Positions 55,258 to 62,921 of a stretch of DNA of 64,000 nucleotides are shown here, piece by piece. How positions within the stretch are numbered: the first letter of the stretch is position 1; each line of letters starts with the position of its first letter. The notes under the pieces are model-generated. The model saw only the letters and a program-made list of their open reading frames with translations. It ran no database searches and had not been told where the DNA came from. This DNA is from FEN-1219 sp963728995 (lineage in GTDB: Bacteria > Pseudomonadota > Gammaproteobacteria > Steroidobacterales > Rariloculaceae), in contig CAVSMD010000006.1 in the NCBI GenBank assembly GCA_963728995.1, positions 533,916 through 597,915 on the forward strand. The letters run 5' to 3'. The translations under genes and the position numbers were made by a program.

Positions 55258-56831
55258 GGCGCGGCACGCAAGCGCTCGCCGGAGTACTGGTCGCGCTCTG
55301 GGCGGGTGACGCAGCACTTGGCGCGGCGTCCGAGGCGCGCCTTGCGGACGCGGCGATGAATCGCGACATGGTGGCCGTTCGCGCATTGATCCGCGAGGGA
55401 GCGGACCCGAACAGCCGCGGGAAGTACGACACTCCGGCGTTGCTCTGGCTGGTGCGCGTCGGCGACGTCGGCACCGCGAAGCTGTTACTCGATGCCGGCG
55501 CGAACCCGAATCTCGCGAGCGCGCAGGGCGTGCTGCCGCTACACCTCGCGGTGGCCAATGGCGATCGCGCCATGGCCGAGCTGCTGCTCACCCGCGGCGC
55601 AGCCGTCGATGCGCTGGATCCGGCCGGTGAGACGGCACTCTTCACGGCGGCGAAGATCGGTGACGAGGCGATTGCCGAGCTGTTGCTTGCGCACGGTGCG
55701 CAAGGTGATCGCAAGGAAGCGCGCTACTCGCAGACGCCTCTGCAGGTGGCGGCGCGCGAAGGTAGCCTCGGTGTAGCCAACCTGCTCATTCGCCACGGCG
55801 CCGACGTCAATAGCCAGACGCTGCTCGGGGCGGCGCCGAAATTTCGCCTGCCGAGCGAGAATGCCGGCTCGAAGGGCGTGGGCATCATTCGCGGCGGGTG
55901 GCCGGAACGCGGCATGCGCCCACCCGTTCCCGGTGCGAAGACACCGCTGCTCTACGCGACGCGAAGCGGTCATCGTGCGCTGGCGCTGGCGCTCCTCGAG
56001 GCCGGTGCGAACCTCGAGCAAGCGGACGGTAACGGCGTCCGCCCTTTGCTGAACACGATCTTGAACGCGAGCGTTGGGGGCAATGGTGCCGCCGAACGTC
56101 TGCAGTTGGCGCAAGACCTCATCGACAAGGGCGCCGACGTCAATGCAGCGGATTGGTACGGCGAGACGGCGCTGTGGGCGGCCGTCGATCTGCGTAACGT
56201 CGACCTTGCGGGGCCGGCGACCGACAACGGAGTCGATCGTGCGGCAGTGTTGACGCTGATCGAGCGACTGCTCGCGGCCGGGGCGGATCCGAACGCGCGC
56301 GTTCGCGAGTATCCGCCGGAGCGGCGGTTCCTCATGCGCCTGGGCTCGTTGTCGTGGGTGGATTTTACGGGGCAAACGCCGTTCTTGCGTGCCGCGCTCG
56401 CGGGTGACACGACGGTCATGCGGCTGCTTCTGGCGCATGGCGCAGACCCGAACATCGCGACGTACGAGGGGACCACGCCGCTCATGGCGGCGGCCGGCGT
56501 CAACTGGGTCGTGAGCCAAACGTTCGACGAGGGCCCGGAGGCCTTGCTCGAGGCCGTCAAGTTGGCGCATGAGCTCGGCAACGACGTCAACGCCGTCAAC
56601 TCGATGGGGATTGGCGCGGTGCACGGTGCCGCGAATCGCGGCAGCAACGAAATTCTGCGCTACCTCGCCGAGCAGGGCGCGCGTCTCGATGCTCCGGACC
56701 GCCAGGGCCGTACGCCCCTGGTGTGGGCCGAAGGCGTGTTTCTGGCCACGCACCCGCCCGTGCGCAAGCCCGCAACGATCGATCTGATCCAGTCCCTGCT
56801 GCCGGCAGCGAACGCCACCGCCGGTCTCTAA
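55254..56831 (+). CDS. exported ankyrin-repeat protein
   Basis: 525 residues with a signal peptide (ALAGVLVALWAGDAALGAAS). At least eight ankyrin units are visible, e.g. DTPALLWLVRVGDVGTAKLL, LPLHLAVANGDRAMAELLLT, TALFTAAKIGDEAIAELLL, TPLQVAAREGSLGVANLLI, TPLLYATRSGHRALALALLE and TPFLRAALAGDTTVMRLLLA. The repeats are interrupted by two insertions (about residues 190-225 and 345-380). The ATGA overlap with the DUF1552 gene implies translational coupling. It likely scaffolds the exported DUF1592/DUF1552 proteins in the periplasm; that is inference from operon structure only. Confidence 0.92.
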   Translation: MRRGTQALAGVLVALWAGDAALGAASEARLADAAMNRDMVAVRALIREGADPNSRGKYDTPALLWLVRVGDVGTAKLLLDAGANPNLASAQGVLPLHLAVANGDRAMAELLLTRGAAVDALDPAGETALFTAAKIGDEAIAELLLAHGAQGDRKEARYSQTPLQVAAREGSLGVANLLIRHGADVNSQTLLGAAPKFRLPSENAGSKGVGIIRGGWPERGMRPPVPGAKTPLLYATRSGHRALALALLEAGANLEQADGNGVRPLLNTILNASVGGNGAAERLQLAQDLIDKGADVNAADWYGETALWAAVDLRNVDLAGPATDNGVDRAAVLTLIERLLAAGADPNARVREYPPERRFLMRLGSLSWVDFTGQTPFLRAALAGDTTVMRLLLAHGADPNIATYEGTTPLMAAAGVNWVVSQTFDEGPEALLEAVKLAHELGNDVNAVNSMGIGAVHGAANRGSNEILRYLAEQGARLDAPDRQGRTPLVWAEGVFLATHPPVRKPATIDLIQSLLPAANATAGL

Positions 56832-57057
56832 CGTGCCCCCTCCAACGTGCGGAGCCTACTACCCTTCGGCGTGCTCGGTCCCAGCGCTCTCGCCAGCATG
56901 AAGTTCAACGACGACGTCCCGCCGTCAACCGCGAGTCGTGCATGCCCGCTCGCACGCGGTTGATAAGCGCCATGTGGCATAATGGATTCGGCAGGTGTCG
57001 AATCGTCGGCGAGGCCGACCTGGCAGGCGCAGACAATGCGCGTCGAAGGGGGTAACG

Positions 57058-57513
57058 ATGCAACGGCGGGAGCTATTGGCCATCGCGGCGGTCGGCAGCG
57101 CACTAGGCGCAAGCAGAGTGTTGGCGCAGACCGAGCAGAGTGCGATGCGCGCGCGCGTGATTCGGATTTATGCAAAGAGCAATGGTGACTCCGCGATCGA
57201 GGAGCTCGAGATTGCGCCGAGCGCCGGCCCTATCCCCGTCACGCAGATGACGGCCGGCGTCTATGGCGGAGCTGCCCGCCCACCGGCCTGGCATCAGGCC
57301 CCTCGCAAGCAATTCGCCATCAACATGACCGGGGATCTCGAGGTGGAAATTACGGGCGGGGCGCGCACGCGGATCGGCGCCGGTGATCTGGTGTTCCTCG
57401 AGGACGTGGCGGGCCAAGGCCACGTGACCCGGGCGCTCGGCCCGATCACCAATCTTTTCATTCATGTGAACGAATCGTTCGACGTGGTCGCGTGGGCGCG
57501 CGGCGCGGGCTAG
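57058..57513 (+). CDS. exported small cupin protein
   Basis: 151 residues from ATG 57058 (AGGGGG ribosome-binding site). The N-terminus MQRRELLAIAAVGSALGAS is a short Tat-like signal. The cupin barrel reads PPAWHQAPRKQFAINMTGDL, VEITGGARTRIGAGDLVFLE and GQGHVTRALG; His residues at WHQAP and GQGHV could ligate a metal. Substrate unknown. The MarR gene starts 8 nt after its stop, so the two are probably co-transcribed and the regulator may control it. Confidence 0.8.
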   Translation: MQRRELLAIAAVGSALGASRVLAQTEQSAMRARVIRIYAKSNGDSAIEELEIAPSAGPIPVTQMTAGVYGGAARPPAWHQAPRKQFAINMTGDLEVEITGGARTRIGAGDLVFLEDVAGQGHVTRALGPITNLFIHVNESFDVVAWARGAG

Positions 57514-57521
57514 TCGAGCAC

Positions 57522-58118
57522 ATGCCGAGGGCGAAGAGCTCCAAGGCCAAGAGCCCCAGGGCCAAGAGCTCCAAGGCGAACGGCTCCAAGGCGAACGGCT
57601 CGAAGGCAAACGGCTCGAAGGCAAACGGCTCGAAGGCAAACGGCTCGAACGCAAAGGTAGTCGCCGCGGCCGAGGAGCTCGGCCTCGAAGACCTCCTCGG
57701 TTACAACCTGCGCCGGGCGCATCACGTGCAACGCTCGCGCTTTCACTACGTATTTGCGCCGCACCGGATCAGGCCGGTTCAGCTTTCGATCCTCGGGCTG
57801 CTTTACGAGAAGCCCTCCCTGAAGCAATCCGAGCTCGGCAAGGCCATCGATGTCAAACCTGCGAACGTCGTTGCGCTGCTGGACGAGCTGGAACGCCGGC
57901 GGATGATCGTGCGCCGTCCCGTCAGCGCCGATCGACGTTCCTATGCGGTTCAGCTCACGCCCACGGGCCGAGAGGTCACTCGCGCGCTGATACGCCTGCA
58001 CCGACAGCTCGAGCAGAATCTGTCCGAGTACCTTGGCCCAGAGGAATACCGGGAACTGCTACGTCTGCTGAGAAAGGTGCGGCGGGCCGAGATCGCGCCG
58101 GCGATCGAGGAGCTGTAG
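57522..58118 (+). CDS. MarR-family regulator with a repetitive basic N-terminal tail
   Basis: 198 residues from ATG 57522. Residues 5-44 are eight five-residue repeats (KSSKA, KSPRA, KSSKA, four NGSKA, NGSNA), a Lys/Ser/Ala-rich tail like those of histone-H1-type bacterial proteins. The MarR winged-helix domain follows: LGYNLRRAHHVQRSRFHYVF, PVQLSILGLLYEKPSLKQSE (helix 3), LGKAIDVKPANVVALLDELE (recognition helix) and RRMIVRRPVSADRRSYAVQL (wing). The C-terminal dimer helices end ELLRLLRKVRRAEIAPAIEE. A GTG at 57492 in the same frame could add ten residues but would overlap the cupin. Ligand unknown. Confidence 0.9.
   Translation: MPRAKSSKAKSPRAKSSKANGSKANGSKANGSKANGSKANGSNAKVVAAAEELGLEDLLGYNLRRAHHVQRSRFHYVFAPHRIRPVQLSILGLLYEKPSLKQSELGKAIDVKPANVVALLDELERRRMIVRRPVSADRRSYAVQLTPTGREVTRALIRLHRQLEQNLSEYLGPEEYRELLRLLRKVRRAEIAPAIEEL
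57534..57653 (+). repeat. 15-bp tandem repeat in the MarR gene
   Basis: Eight in-frame 15-bp units encode the five-residue repeats. The last four and a half are nearly identical (GGCTCGAAGGCAAAC), while the first three have diverged, which suggests recent expansion by slippage. Copy-number change would alter tail length without breaking the frame. Confidence 0.9.
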
Positions 58119-58185
58119 CGGAGCCGATCGTGCTTGCGCCAGACGCGCGCGCTTGGGACGATGCGCGTCGGTCCGGAGGCGAGTG

Positions 58186-59121
58186 ATGGCATCGAGACGG
58201 CAATGGTTCACGGTGTGGCTGCCGCTGGCGAGCATGCTGCTCGGCAGCGTCGCGTGGGCGCAAACCAGCGAAGAAGGTGAAGGCGCTGCGATCGCGGACC
58301 CCGCGGACCTTGCGTTCGAGCAGGGCCGCTGGCAGGACGCGATCGCGCAGTATCGCGAGATCCTGGCCGAGCGACCCGACGATCGGCTGAGCCTGCTGCG
58401 GATCGCTCAGGCGCAGCGCGAGCTCAAGCGCTACGACGAAGCGCTCGCCACGCTCGAGCAGGCGCGCACGGCGAACGCGCCGGAGGCCATGATCGACTTC
58501 GAGCGCGCGCGCAATCTCGCGCTGCTCGGCCGCGGCGACGACGCGCTGGCGGCACTCGACGCCGCCGATCACAACGGCTTGCGCGCGCTCGAGCTCGTGG
58601 AGCACACGCCGGAGTTCGATCCGTATCGCGCCGGCAGCCGCTTCCAGCGCGTCTACCGCAACGTGCGCGCGCGCGTGTATCCGTGCGAAGGCATCGAGGC
58701 GGCGCGCGCGTTCGATTTCTGGGTGGGCCACTGGGAAGTGCGGATGGGCGACGGCACGCTGGCGGGCACGAACACCATCACCAAGCGCGACGGCGGCTGC
58801 TCGATCGAGGAGCACTGGGAGGGCTCGGGCGGCGCCTCGGGCACGAGCCTCACGTTCTACCTGCCGAGCCGCGAGGAGTGGCGCCAGGTGTGGACCGGAT
58901 CCGGCGGCACGTTCTTCGATATCACCGGCAAGCCCCAGGCGGATGGCTCGATCCACCTGGAGGGCCAGCTCGAGTACGCGGACACGCACCAGGTCGTGGC
59001 GTTTCGCGGCACGTGGTCGCATACCGAGGATGGCCGCGTGCGCCAGCGGCTCGAGGAGTTCGATCTCATCGCCAAAACCTGGGTGCTCTGGTTCGACGGG
59101 TTCTACCGGCGACTCGACTAA
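58186..59121 (+). CDS. exported TPR protein with a DUF1579-like C-terminal domain
   Basis: 311 residues from ATG 58186 (GGAGGCGAG upstream). A signal peptide (WLPLASMLLGSVAWAQ) precedes TPR helices (DLAFEQGRWQDAIAQYREIL, RLSLLRIAQAQRELKRYDEA, ALATLEQARTANAPEAMIDF) up to about residue 135. The C-terminal half is a beta-barrel-like domain, FDFWVGHWEVRMGDGTLAGT to WVLWFDGFYRRL, resembling DUF1579-type lipocalin-like proteins. Function unknown; probably periplasmic protein-protein interaction plus ligand binding. Confidence 0.78.
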   Translation: MASRRQWFTVWLPLASMLLGSVAWAQTSEEGEGAAIADPADLAFEQGRWQDAIAQYREILAERPDDRLSLLRIAQAQRELKRYDEALATLEQARTANAPEAMIDFERARNLALLGRGDDALAALDAADHNGLRALELVEHTPEFDPYRAGSRFQRVYRNVRARVYPCEGIEAARAFDFWVGHWEVRMGDGTLAGTNTITKRDGGCSIEEHWEGSGGASGTSLTFYLPSREEWRQVWTGSGGTFFDITGKPQADGSIHLEGQLEYADTHQVVAFRGTWSHTEDGRVRQRLEEFDLIAKTWVLWFDGFYRRLD

Positions 59122-59145
59122 CCCCGAGTGGGTTAGAATCGAGGC

Positions 59146-59475
59146 ATGAACGGCCGCGTATTCTCGTTCGGCACGTCGGGCAATCCGCTCACGCAGATCC
59201 TGTCCCTGCTGGTTTTCGCGGTGTTGCTCGTGGGTGCGCTGATCATGGGCGCCGTGGTCATTGCGCTGGTGCTCGGGCTCGCGCTGATCGGCAGCCTCGT
59301 GTTCGCCGTGCGCATCTGGTGGCTCAAGCGTAAGCTTCGCGGGCAGCCGCCGTTCCAGGGAGACGCCGAGCCACCGGGACCTGCCAAGGGGGCGCGGCTG
59401 ATCGAGGGCGAGTACGAGGTCCTTCGCGAAGACGACGCCCAGGCCGAGGCCGAGCGGCGTCGTCGACAGCCGTAA
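59146..59475 (+). CDS. small membrane protein of unknown function
   Basis: 109 residues. Two close hydrophobic helices (LLVFAVLLVGALIMGAVVI and VLGLALIGSLVFAVRIWW) are followed by a basic stretch and a cytoplasmic tail with ARLIEGEYEVLREDD. No family is recognised. It sits 17 nt before the histidine-phosphatase-like gene on the same strand, a likely operon. Confidence 0.7.
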   Translation: MNGRVFSFGTSGNPLTQILSLLVFAVLLVGALIMGAVVIALVLGLALIGSLVFAVRIWWLKRKLRGQPPFQGDAEPPGPAKGARLIEGEYEVLREDDAQAEAERRRRQP

Positions 59476-59492
59476 AGGGGCGCACACCGCCG

Positions 59493-60119
59493 ATGCCCGC
59501 ACCACCGCTCCAAAGTCAGATCGAGCGCCGCCGCCGTCGGCGCCTTCGCGTGCTCCCGCTGATCGTCTATTCGATCGTCGTGCTGGGGCTCGTGTCCTTC
59601 TTCCAGCAGCGGCCGTCCACCACGATCGTGTTCGTGCGTCACACGGACACGGACCAGACCGTCGACGGCAACGACCCGCCGCTCAGCGAGCGTGGCCGGC
59701 GCCGCGCCGACGCCCTGGCGGACTTTCTGCAGGACATCGACGTCGTGGCCGGCGTCGACTACATCTTCGTGGGTCACAACAAGCGCACGGCGCAGACGGC
59801 GGCGCCCCTCGCAACGCGGCTGAAGGTGCCCGTGGAAGCGCGCGACCAGACCACCGTCGGCGCTTACATGCGCTACGTGCAGCGTCACCACAGCGGCGAG
59901 ATCGTGCTCGTGATTGCCGATGGCGAAGCAATCCCGGCGATGATCGACGAGCTGCACGGCAACGGCAGCAAGCGCCTGCCGCCGTTCGATCCCAACGACT
60001 TCGACGAGGTCTACATCGTCACGAGCCCTTGGTACGGCAAGGTCAAGACGCTGCGCCTGCACTACGGCGCGAGCAAGGGATTCGCCGTGAGCGAGCCCTC
60101 GCCGTCGAGCGGCGGGTAA
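59493..60119 (+). CDS. membrane-anchored histidine-phosphatase-like protein lacking one catalytic His
   Basis: 208 residues. An Arg-rich N-terminus and one helix (VLPLIVYSIVVLGLVSFF) anchor it, with the domain probably on the periplasmic side. The phosphohistidine motif is altered to FVRHTDTD (Arg49, His50), while LSERGRRRADALADFL and HNKRTAQTAAPLA keep the family pattern. The second catalytic His, normally in a VVSHG segment, is replaced: LVIADGEAIPAMI has Asp143 there. Activity is therefore doubtful or changed. The last 58 nt overlap trmH on the other strand. Confidence 0.82.
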   Translation: MPAPPLQSQIERRRRRRLRVLPLIVYSIVVLGLVSFFQQRPSTTIVFVRHTDTDQTVDGNDPPLSERGRRRADALADFLQDIDVVAGVDYIFVGHNKRTAQTAAPLATRLKVPVEARDQTTVGAYMRYVQRHHSGEIVLVIADGEAIPAMIDELHGNGSKRLPPFDPNDFDEVYIVTSPWYGKVKTLRLHYGASKGFAVSEPSPSSGG

Positions 60120-60727
60120 GGGCGATTCCGCGCGCGGCAGCGCGCCGCGATGTGGGGATACGACCACTCGAACAGCGTCCGTTCGAACTCCTCGGGTGAC
60201 AACCGGCATGCGTCGTACATGCCGGCCGCGCGGCGTTGCCGCTCGGCCTCGAACAGGATCGCGCCGGCTGCGACCGACACGTTGACCGAGGTGCCGAGCC
60301 CCTGCATCGGCAACGCCACGCAGTCGTCGGCGGCCGTGAGCGCGGCGGGGCTGAGTCCGATCAGCTCGGCGCCGACCATGAGGGCCGTCTTGGCCGTGTA
60401 GTCGATGTCGCGGAAGTCGCGCGCGCCGGGGCCCGCATGCGCCGCGACCAGACGAAAGCCCTGCTCGCGCAGCGCGGCGAGCGCCAGCTCCGTCGACGGA
60501 TGCAGGGTGAGCTCCACCCAGCGCTTGGCGCCGCCGGCGATCATGTGATGGCGGCGCATGGCGGCGTTCGTCGAGATCGCGTGCAGCCGCAGGATCGCCA
60601 CGGCATCGGCCGTGCGCAGAATGGCCGACACGTTGTGCGACTTGTTGACGCTGTCCAGGAGCACCGTCAGGTCCGGTTGGCGGCGGGCGAGGGCACGGCG
60701 CAGGCGGTCGAATCGCTCGGGTGTCAT
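60062..60727 (-). CDS. trmH: tRNA (guanosine-18-2'-O)-methyltransferase TrmH
   Basis: 221-residue SpoU/SPOUT enzyme that methylates the ribose of G18 in tRNA. Motif 1 appears as VNKSHNVSAILRTADAV, motif 2 as LMVGAELIGLSPAAL and motif 3 as LPMQGLGTSVNVSVAAGAIL, forming the deep-trefoil knot. The C-terminal tail RCRARNRPYPPLDGE matches TrmH rather than the rRNA methylases. It is divergent from yjbQ, whose start lies only 15 nt away, so the two share a short promoter region. Confidence 0.93.
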   Translation of the reverse strand: MTPERFDRLRRALARRQPDLTVLLDSVNKSHNVSAILRTADAVAILRLHAISTNAAMRRHHMIAGGAKRWVELTLHPSTELALAALREQGFRLVAAHAGPGARDFRDIDYTAKTALMVGAELIGLSPAALTAADDCVALPMQGLGTSVNVSVAAGAILFEAERQRRAAGMYDACRLSPEEFERTLFEWSYPHIAARCRARNRPYPPLDGEGSLTANPLLAP

Positions 60728-60741
60728 GCGTAAGCTATCTT

Positions 60742-61158
60742 ATGCCGATGTTTCAGGCGGAAATCGAGCTTGCGACGCGGGGCCGTGGCACGTACGACCT
60801 CACGGCGGAGGTCGCGGCCGCCGTGCGCGCCTCCGGCGTAGCCACGGGCCTGTGCCACGTGTTCGTGACGCACACCAGCGCCTCGCTGATGCTGTGCGAG
60901 AACGCCGATCCCGACGTGCGCCGCGACCTCGAGACGTTCATGAGCGACCTCGCACCGGACGGCGACGCCAGGTTCGTGCACACCGCCGAGGGCCCCGACG
61001 ACATGTCGGCGCACGTCCGCAGCGTGCTCACGCAATCGGATCTCACGCTGCCGATCCGCGACGGCCGGCTCGCGCTCGGCACCTGGCAGGGCGTGTATCT
61101 CTGGGAGCACCGGCTGAGCGCGCACCGCCGGCGCGTCGTCGTCACGGTGCAGGGCTGA
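60742..61158 (+). CDS. yjbQ: YjbQ-family protein (UPF0047)
   Basis: 138 residues. The family barrel shows GLCHVFVTHTSASLMLCENA, PDVRRDLETFMSDLAPD and LALGTWQGVYLWEHR. YjbQ has been reported to have weak thiamine-phosphate synthase activity, but its main role is unsettled. ATG 60742 and ATG 60748 are both possible; the first is used. No signal peptide. Confidence 0.9.
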   Translation: MPMFQAEIELATRGRGTYDLTAEVAAAVRASGVATGLCHVFVTHTSASLMLCENADPDVRRDLETFMSDLAPDGDARFVHTAEGPDDMSAHVRSVLTQSDLTLPIRDGRLALGTWQGVYLWEHRLSAHRRRVVVTVQG

Positions 61159-61174
61159 GCCCAGGTCGCTCGCG

Positions 61175-62419
61175 CTACGCGAGCTCGAGCGAGCTACGCG
61201 AGATCTTCGCGAGACTCGGCGTGCCCATCTGCATCATGACGATCCGAAGCTCACGCTGCAGGAGGTCGATGACCTTCTCCACGCCTTGCTGGCCGAACGC
61301 GCCGAGTCCCCAGATGTACGGCCGGCCGATGCCGACGGCCGTGGCGCCGAGCGCCAGCGCCTTGAAGACGTCCGTGCCGCGCCGAAAGCCGCTGTCGACG
61401 AACACCGGCACGCGGCCGCGAACGGCGGCGATCACCTCGGGCAGCGAGTCGATCGTGGCGCGCAGCGTCTCGTCCGCGCGGCCGCCGTGATTGCTCACGA
61501 CGATGCCGTCGGCGCCGTGCTCGACGCAGCGGACCGCATCCTCGCGCGTCACGACTCCTTTTATAAGCACCTTCATCGTGGTGGCTTTCTTCAGCTGATC
61601 GACGTAGCTCCAGGTCAGGCCGCTCAACCCCATGCGCACGGTCTTCATGTCGATGCCGTTGAACATGGGTCGCAGGCGCCATGCATTGTCGTCTCCGCCC
61701 GAGTGGCACGCCTGGCACAGCGGGTCGTGATCCCGGTCGAAGCGGCCGATCGGCTCGAGGTTGCGCGCGGGGATGTCCACGGTCCAGGCCAGCGCCGTGC
61801 AGCCCGCGGCTTCGGCGCGCTTGATCTGCTTCAAGGTGCTGGGCCAATCCGACGTGGAATACAGCTGATACCAGCCGGGCGCACCGCGTGCCGCGGCCAC
61901 GTCCTCCACCGAGTAGTTCGTGACGGTGGACAGCGCCTGCAGCGAATTCTTGGTCTTCGCCGCCCGCGCCACGGCCACCTCGCCGTCCGGATGGAACATC
62001 TGCTGCGCGCCGACGGGGCAGAGGAAGATGGGCGAGGACAGCTTCTGGCCGAAGATCTCGGTGCTCATGTCGATCTTGCTGACGTCCACGAGCCGGGCCG
62101 GGCGCAGCTTGATCTTCTTGAAGCCGGCGCGGTTTGCGGCGATGGTGCCGAAGTCGTCGGCGCCTTGCGCCATGTACGCGTAGTGCCCGGCGTTGACGCG
62201 GGCGTGCATGGCGGGCTCGAAGTCCCAGACGTTCAAGGCCTCGTCGACGCTCTTGATGACGTCCTTGAAGGCCAGCGCGCCGCTGAGCACGGCGTCGTCC
62301 TGGGCGCGCGCGGCGGCGGTGGTCAGCGTTCCGGCGAGGCCATAGAGCAGCGGGCTTTGGGCCAGGAAGCGCAGAAAGTTACGGCGCGAGTGCGCGCGAG
62401 CGTCGGTCGGCATGCTCAT
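61175..62419 (-). CDS. Tat-exported FMN alpha-hydroxy-acid oxidase with a CxxCH insertion
   Basis: 414 residues. The N-terminus AHSRRNFLRFLAQSPLLYGL is a Tat signal. The FMN barrel of the lactate-dehydrogenase/glycolate-oxidase family has Tyr80 or Tyr82 (GHYAYMAQGADDF), WYQLY (about 183-187), Lys288 (VLIKGVV) and the catalytic His311 (SNHGGRADE). Between strands, in the loop after WTVDIPA, lies DPLCQACHSGGDDN, a c-type haem motif at residues 235-239 (nt 61703-61717) not found in ordinary family members. This suggests an exported flavocytochrome that oxidises a 2-hydroxy acid and passes electrons to haem c. The substrate is unknown. Confidence 0.9.
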   Translation of the reverse strand: MSMPTDARAHSRRNFLRFLAQSPLLYGLAGTLTTAAARAQDDAVLSGALAFKDVIKSVDEALNVWDFEPAMHARVNAGHYAYMAQGADDFGTIAANRAGFKKIKLRPARLVDVSKIDMSTEIFGQKLSSPIFLCPVGAQQMFHPDGEVAVARAAKTKNSLQALSTVTNYSVEDVAAARGAPGWYQLYSTSDWPSTLKQIKRAEAAGCTALAWTVDIPARNLEPIGRFDRDHDPLCQACHSGGDDNAWRLRPMFNGIDMKTVRMGLSGLTWSYVDQLKKATTMKVLIKGVVTREDAVRCVEHGADGIVVSNHGGRADETLRATIDSLPEVIAAVRGRVPVFVDSGFRRGTDVFKALALGATAVGIGRPYIWGLGAFGQQGVEKVIDLLQRELRIVMMQMGTPSLAKISRSSLELA

Positions 62420-62553
62420 CCCCCCAACTCAATGGGAGGAACATAGCATTTGTGGTGTCGAGGGCCCAGACGGGTGTCGGCGAGCAGGGCGTGCTGCGTT
62501 CGCACGGTCGATTTCCGCCATGCAAGGGTTAGAATGGCCGCGGAGGGACCCCA

Positions 62554-62904
62554 ATGAGACATCTACTCGCTGTCGCGCTGCTCGCACTCGCCTCGACGGC
62601 GCTGGCGCACACGGAGCTCGTATCGTCCGTGCCACGCTGGAAGTCGACGGTGTCGGCGCCCGTCAAAGAGGTCATGCTCGAGTTCGGCGGGGACGTGCGG
62701 CTCACGGCCGTCGTGCTGGCCGACTCGGACGGCGCCACGAAGAAGGTGGGCCCGGTGCCGACGGCGGTCGCCAAGAAGTTCACGATCCCGGTCGACGAAC
62801 CGCTGCCACCCGGCGACTACAAGGTCACCTGGCGCGCGGTCGGTTCCGATACGCACGTCGTGACGGGTGAGGTTCGCTTCAAGGTGGCCGGCGAGGCGCT
62901 GTAG
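62554..62904 (+). CDS. copC: CopC-family periplasmic copper-binding protein
   Basis: 116 residues. The signal peptide MRHLLAVALLALASTALA leaves His19 as the first mature residue (HTELVSSVP), the N-terminal His of the Cu(II) site. A second ligand pair is in SDTHVVTGEVRF (Asp, His). The Met-rich Cu(I) loop of Pseudomonas CopC is absent, as in many CopC proteins that bind Cu(II) only. CopD follows after 17 nt. Confidence 0.92.
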   Translation: MRHLLAVALLALASTALAHTELVSSVPRWKSTVSAPVKEVMLEFGGDVRLTAVVLADSDGATKKVGPVPTAVAKKFTIPVDEPLPPGDYKVTWRAVGSDTHVVTGEVRFKVAGEAL

Positions 62905-62921
62905 AGCCCACCCGAGCGCTG

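Noticed and set aside
57534..57653. Short regular repeats considered as a CRISPR array
   Set aside because: Units are 15 bp, contiguous, without spacers, and in frame with a MarR gene.
57976..59505. Minus-strand frame opposite the TPR protein
   Set aside because: Low-complexity antisense composition and no start site; the plus strand has a signal peptide and TPR motifs.
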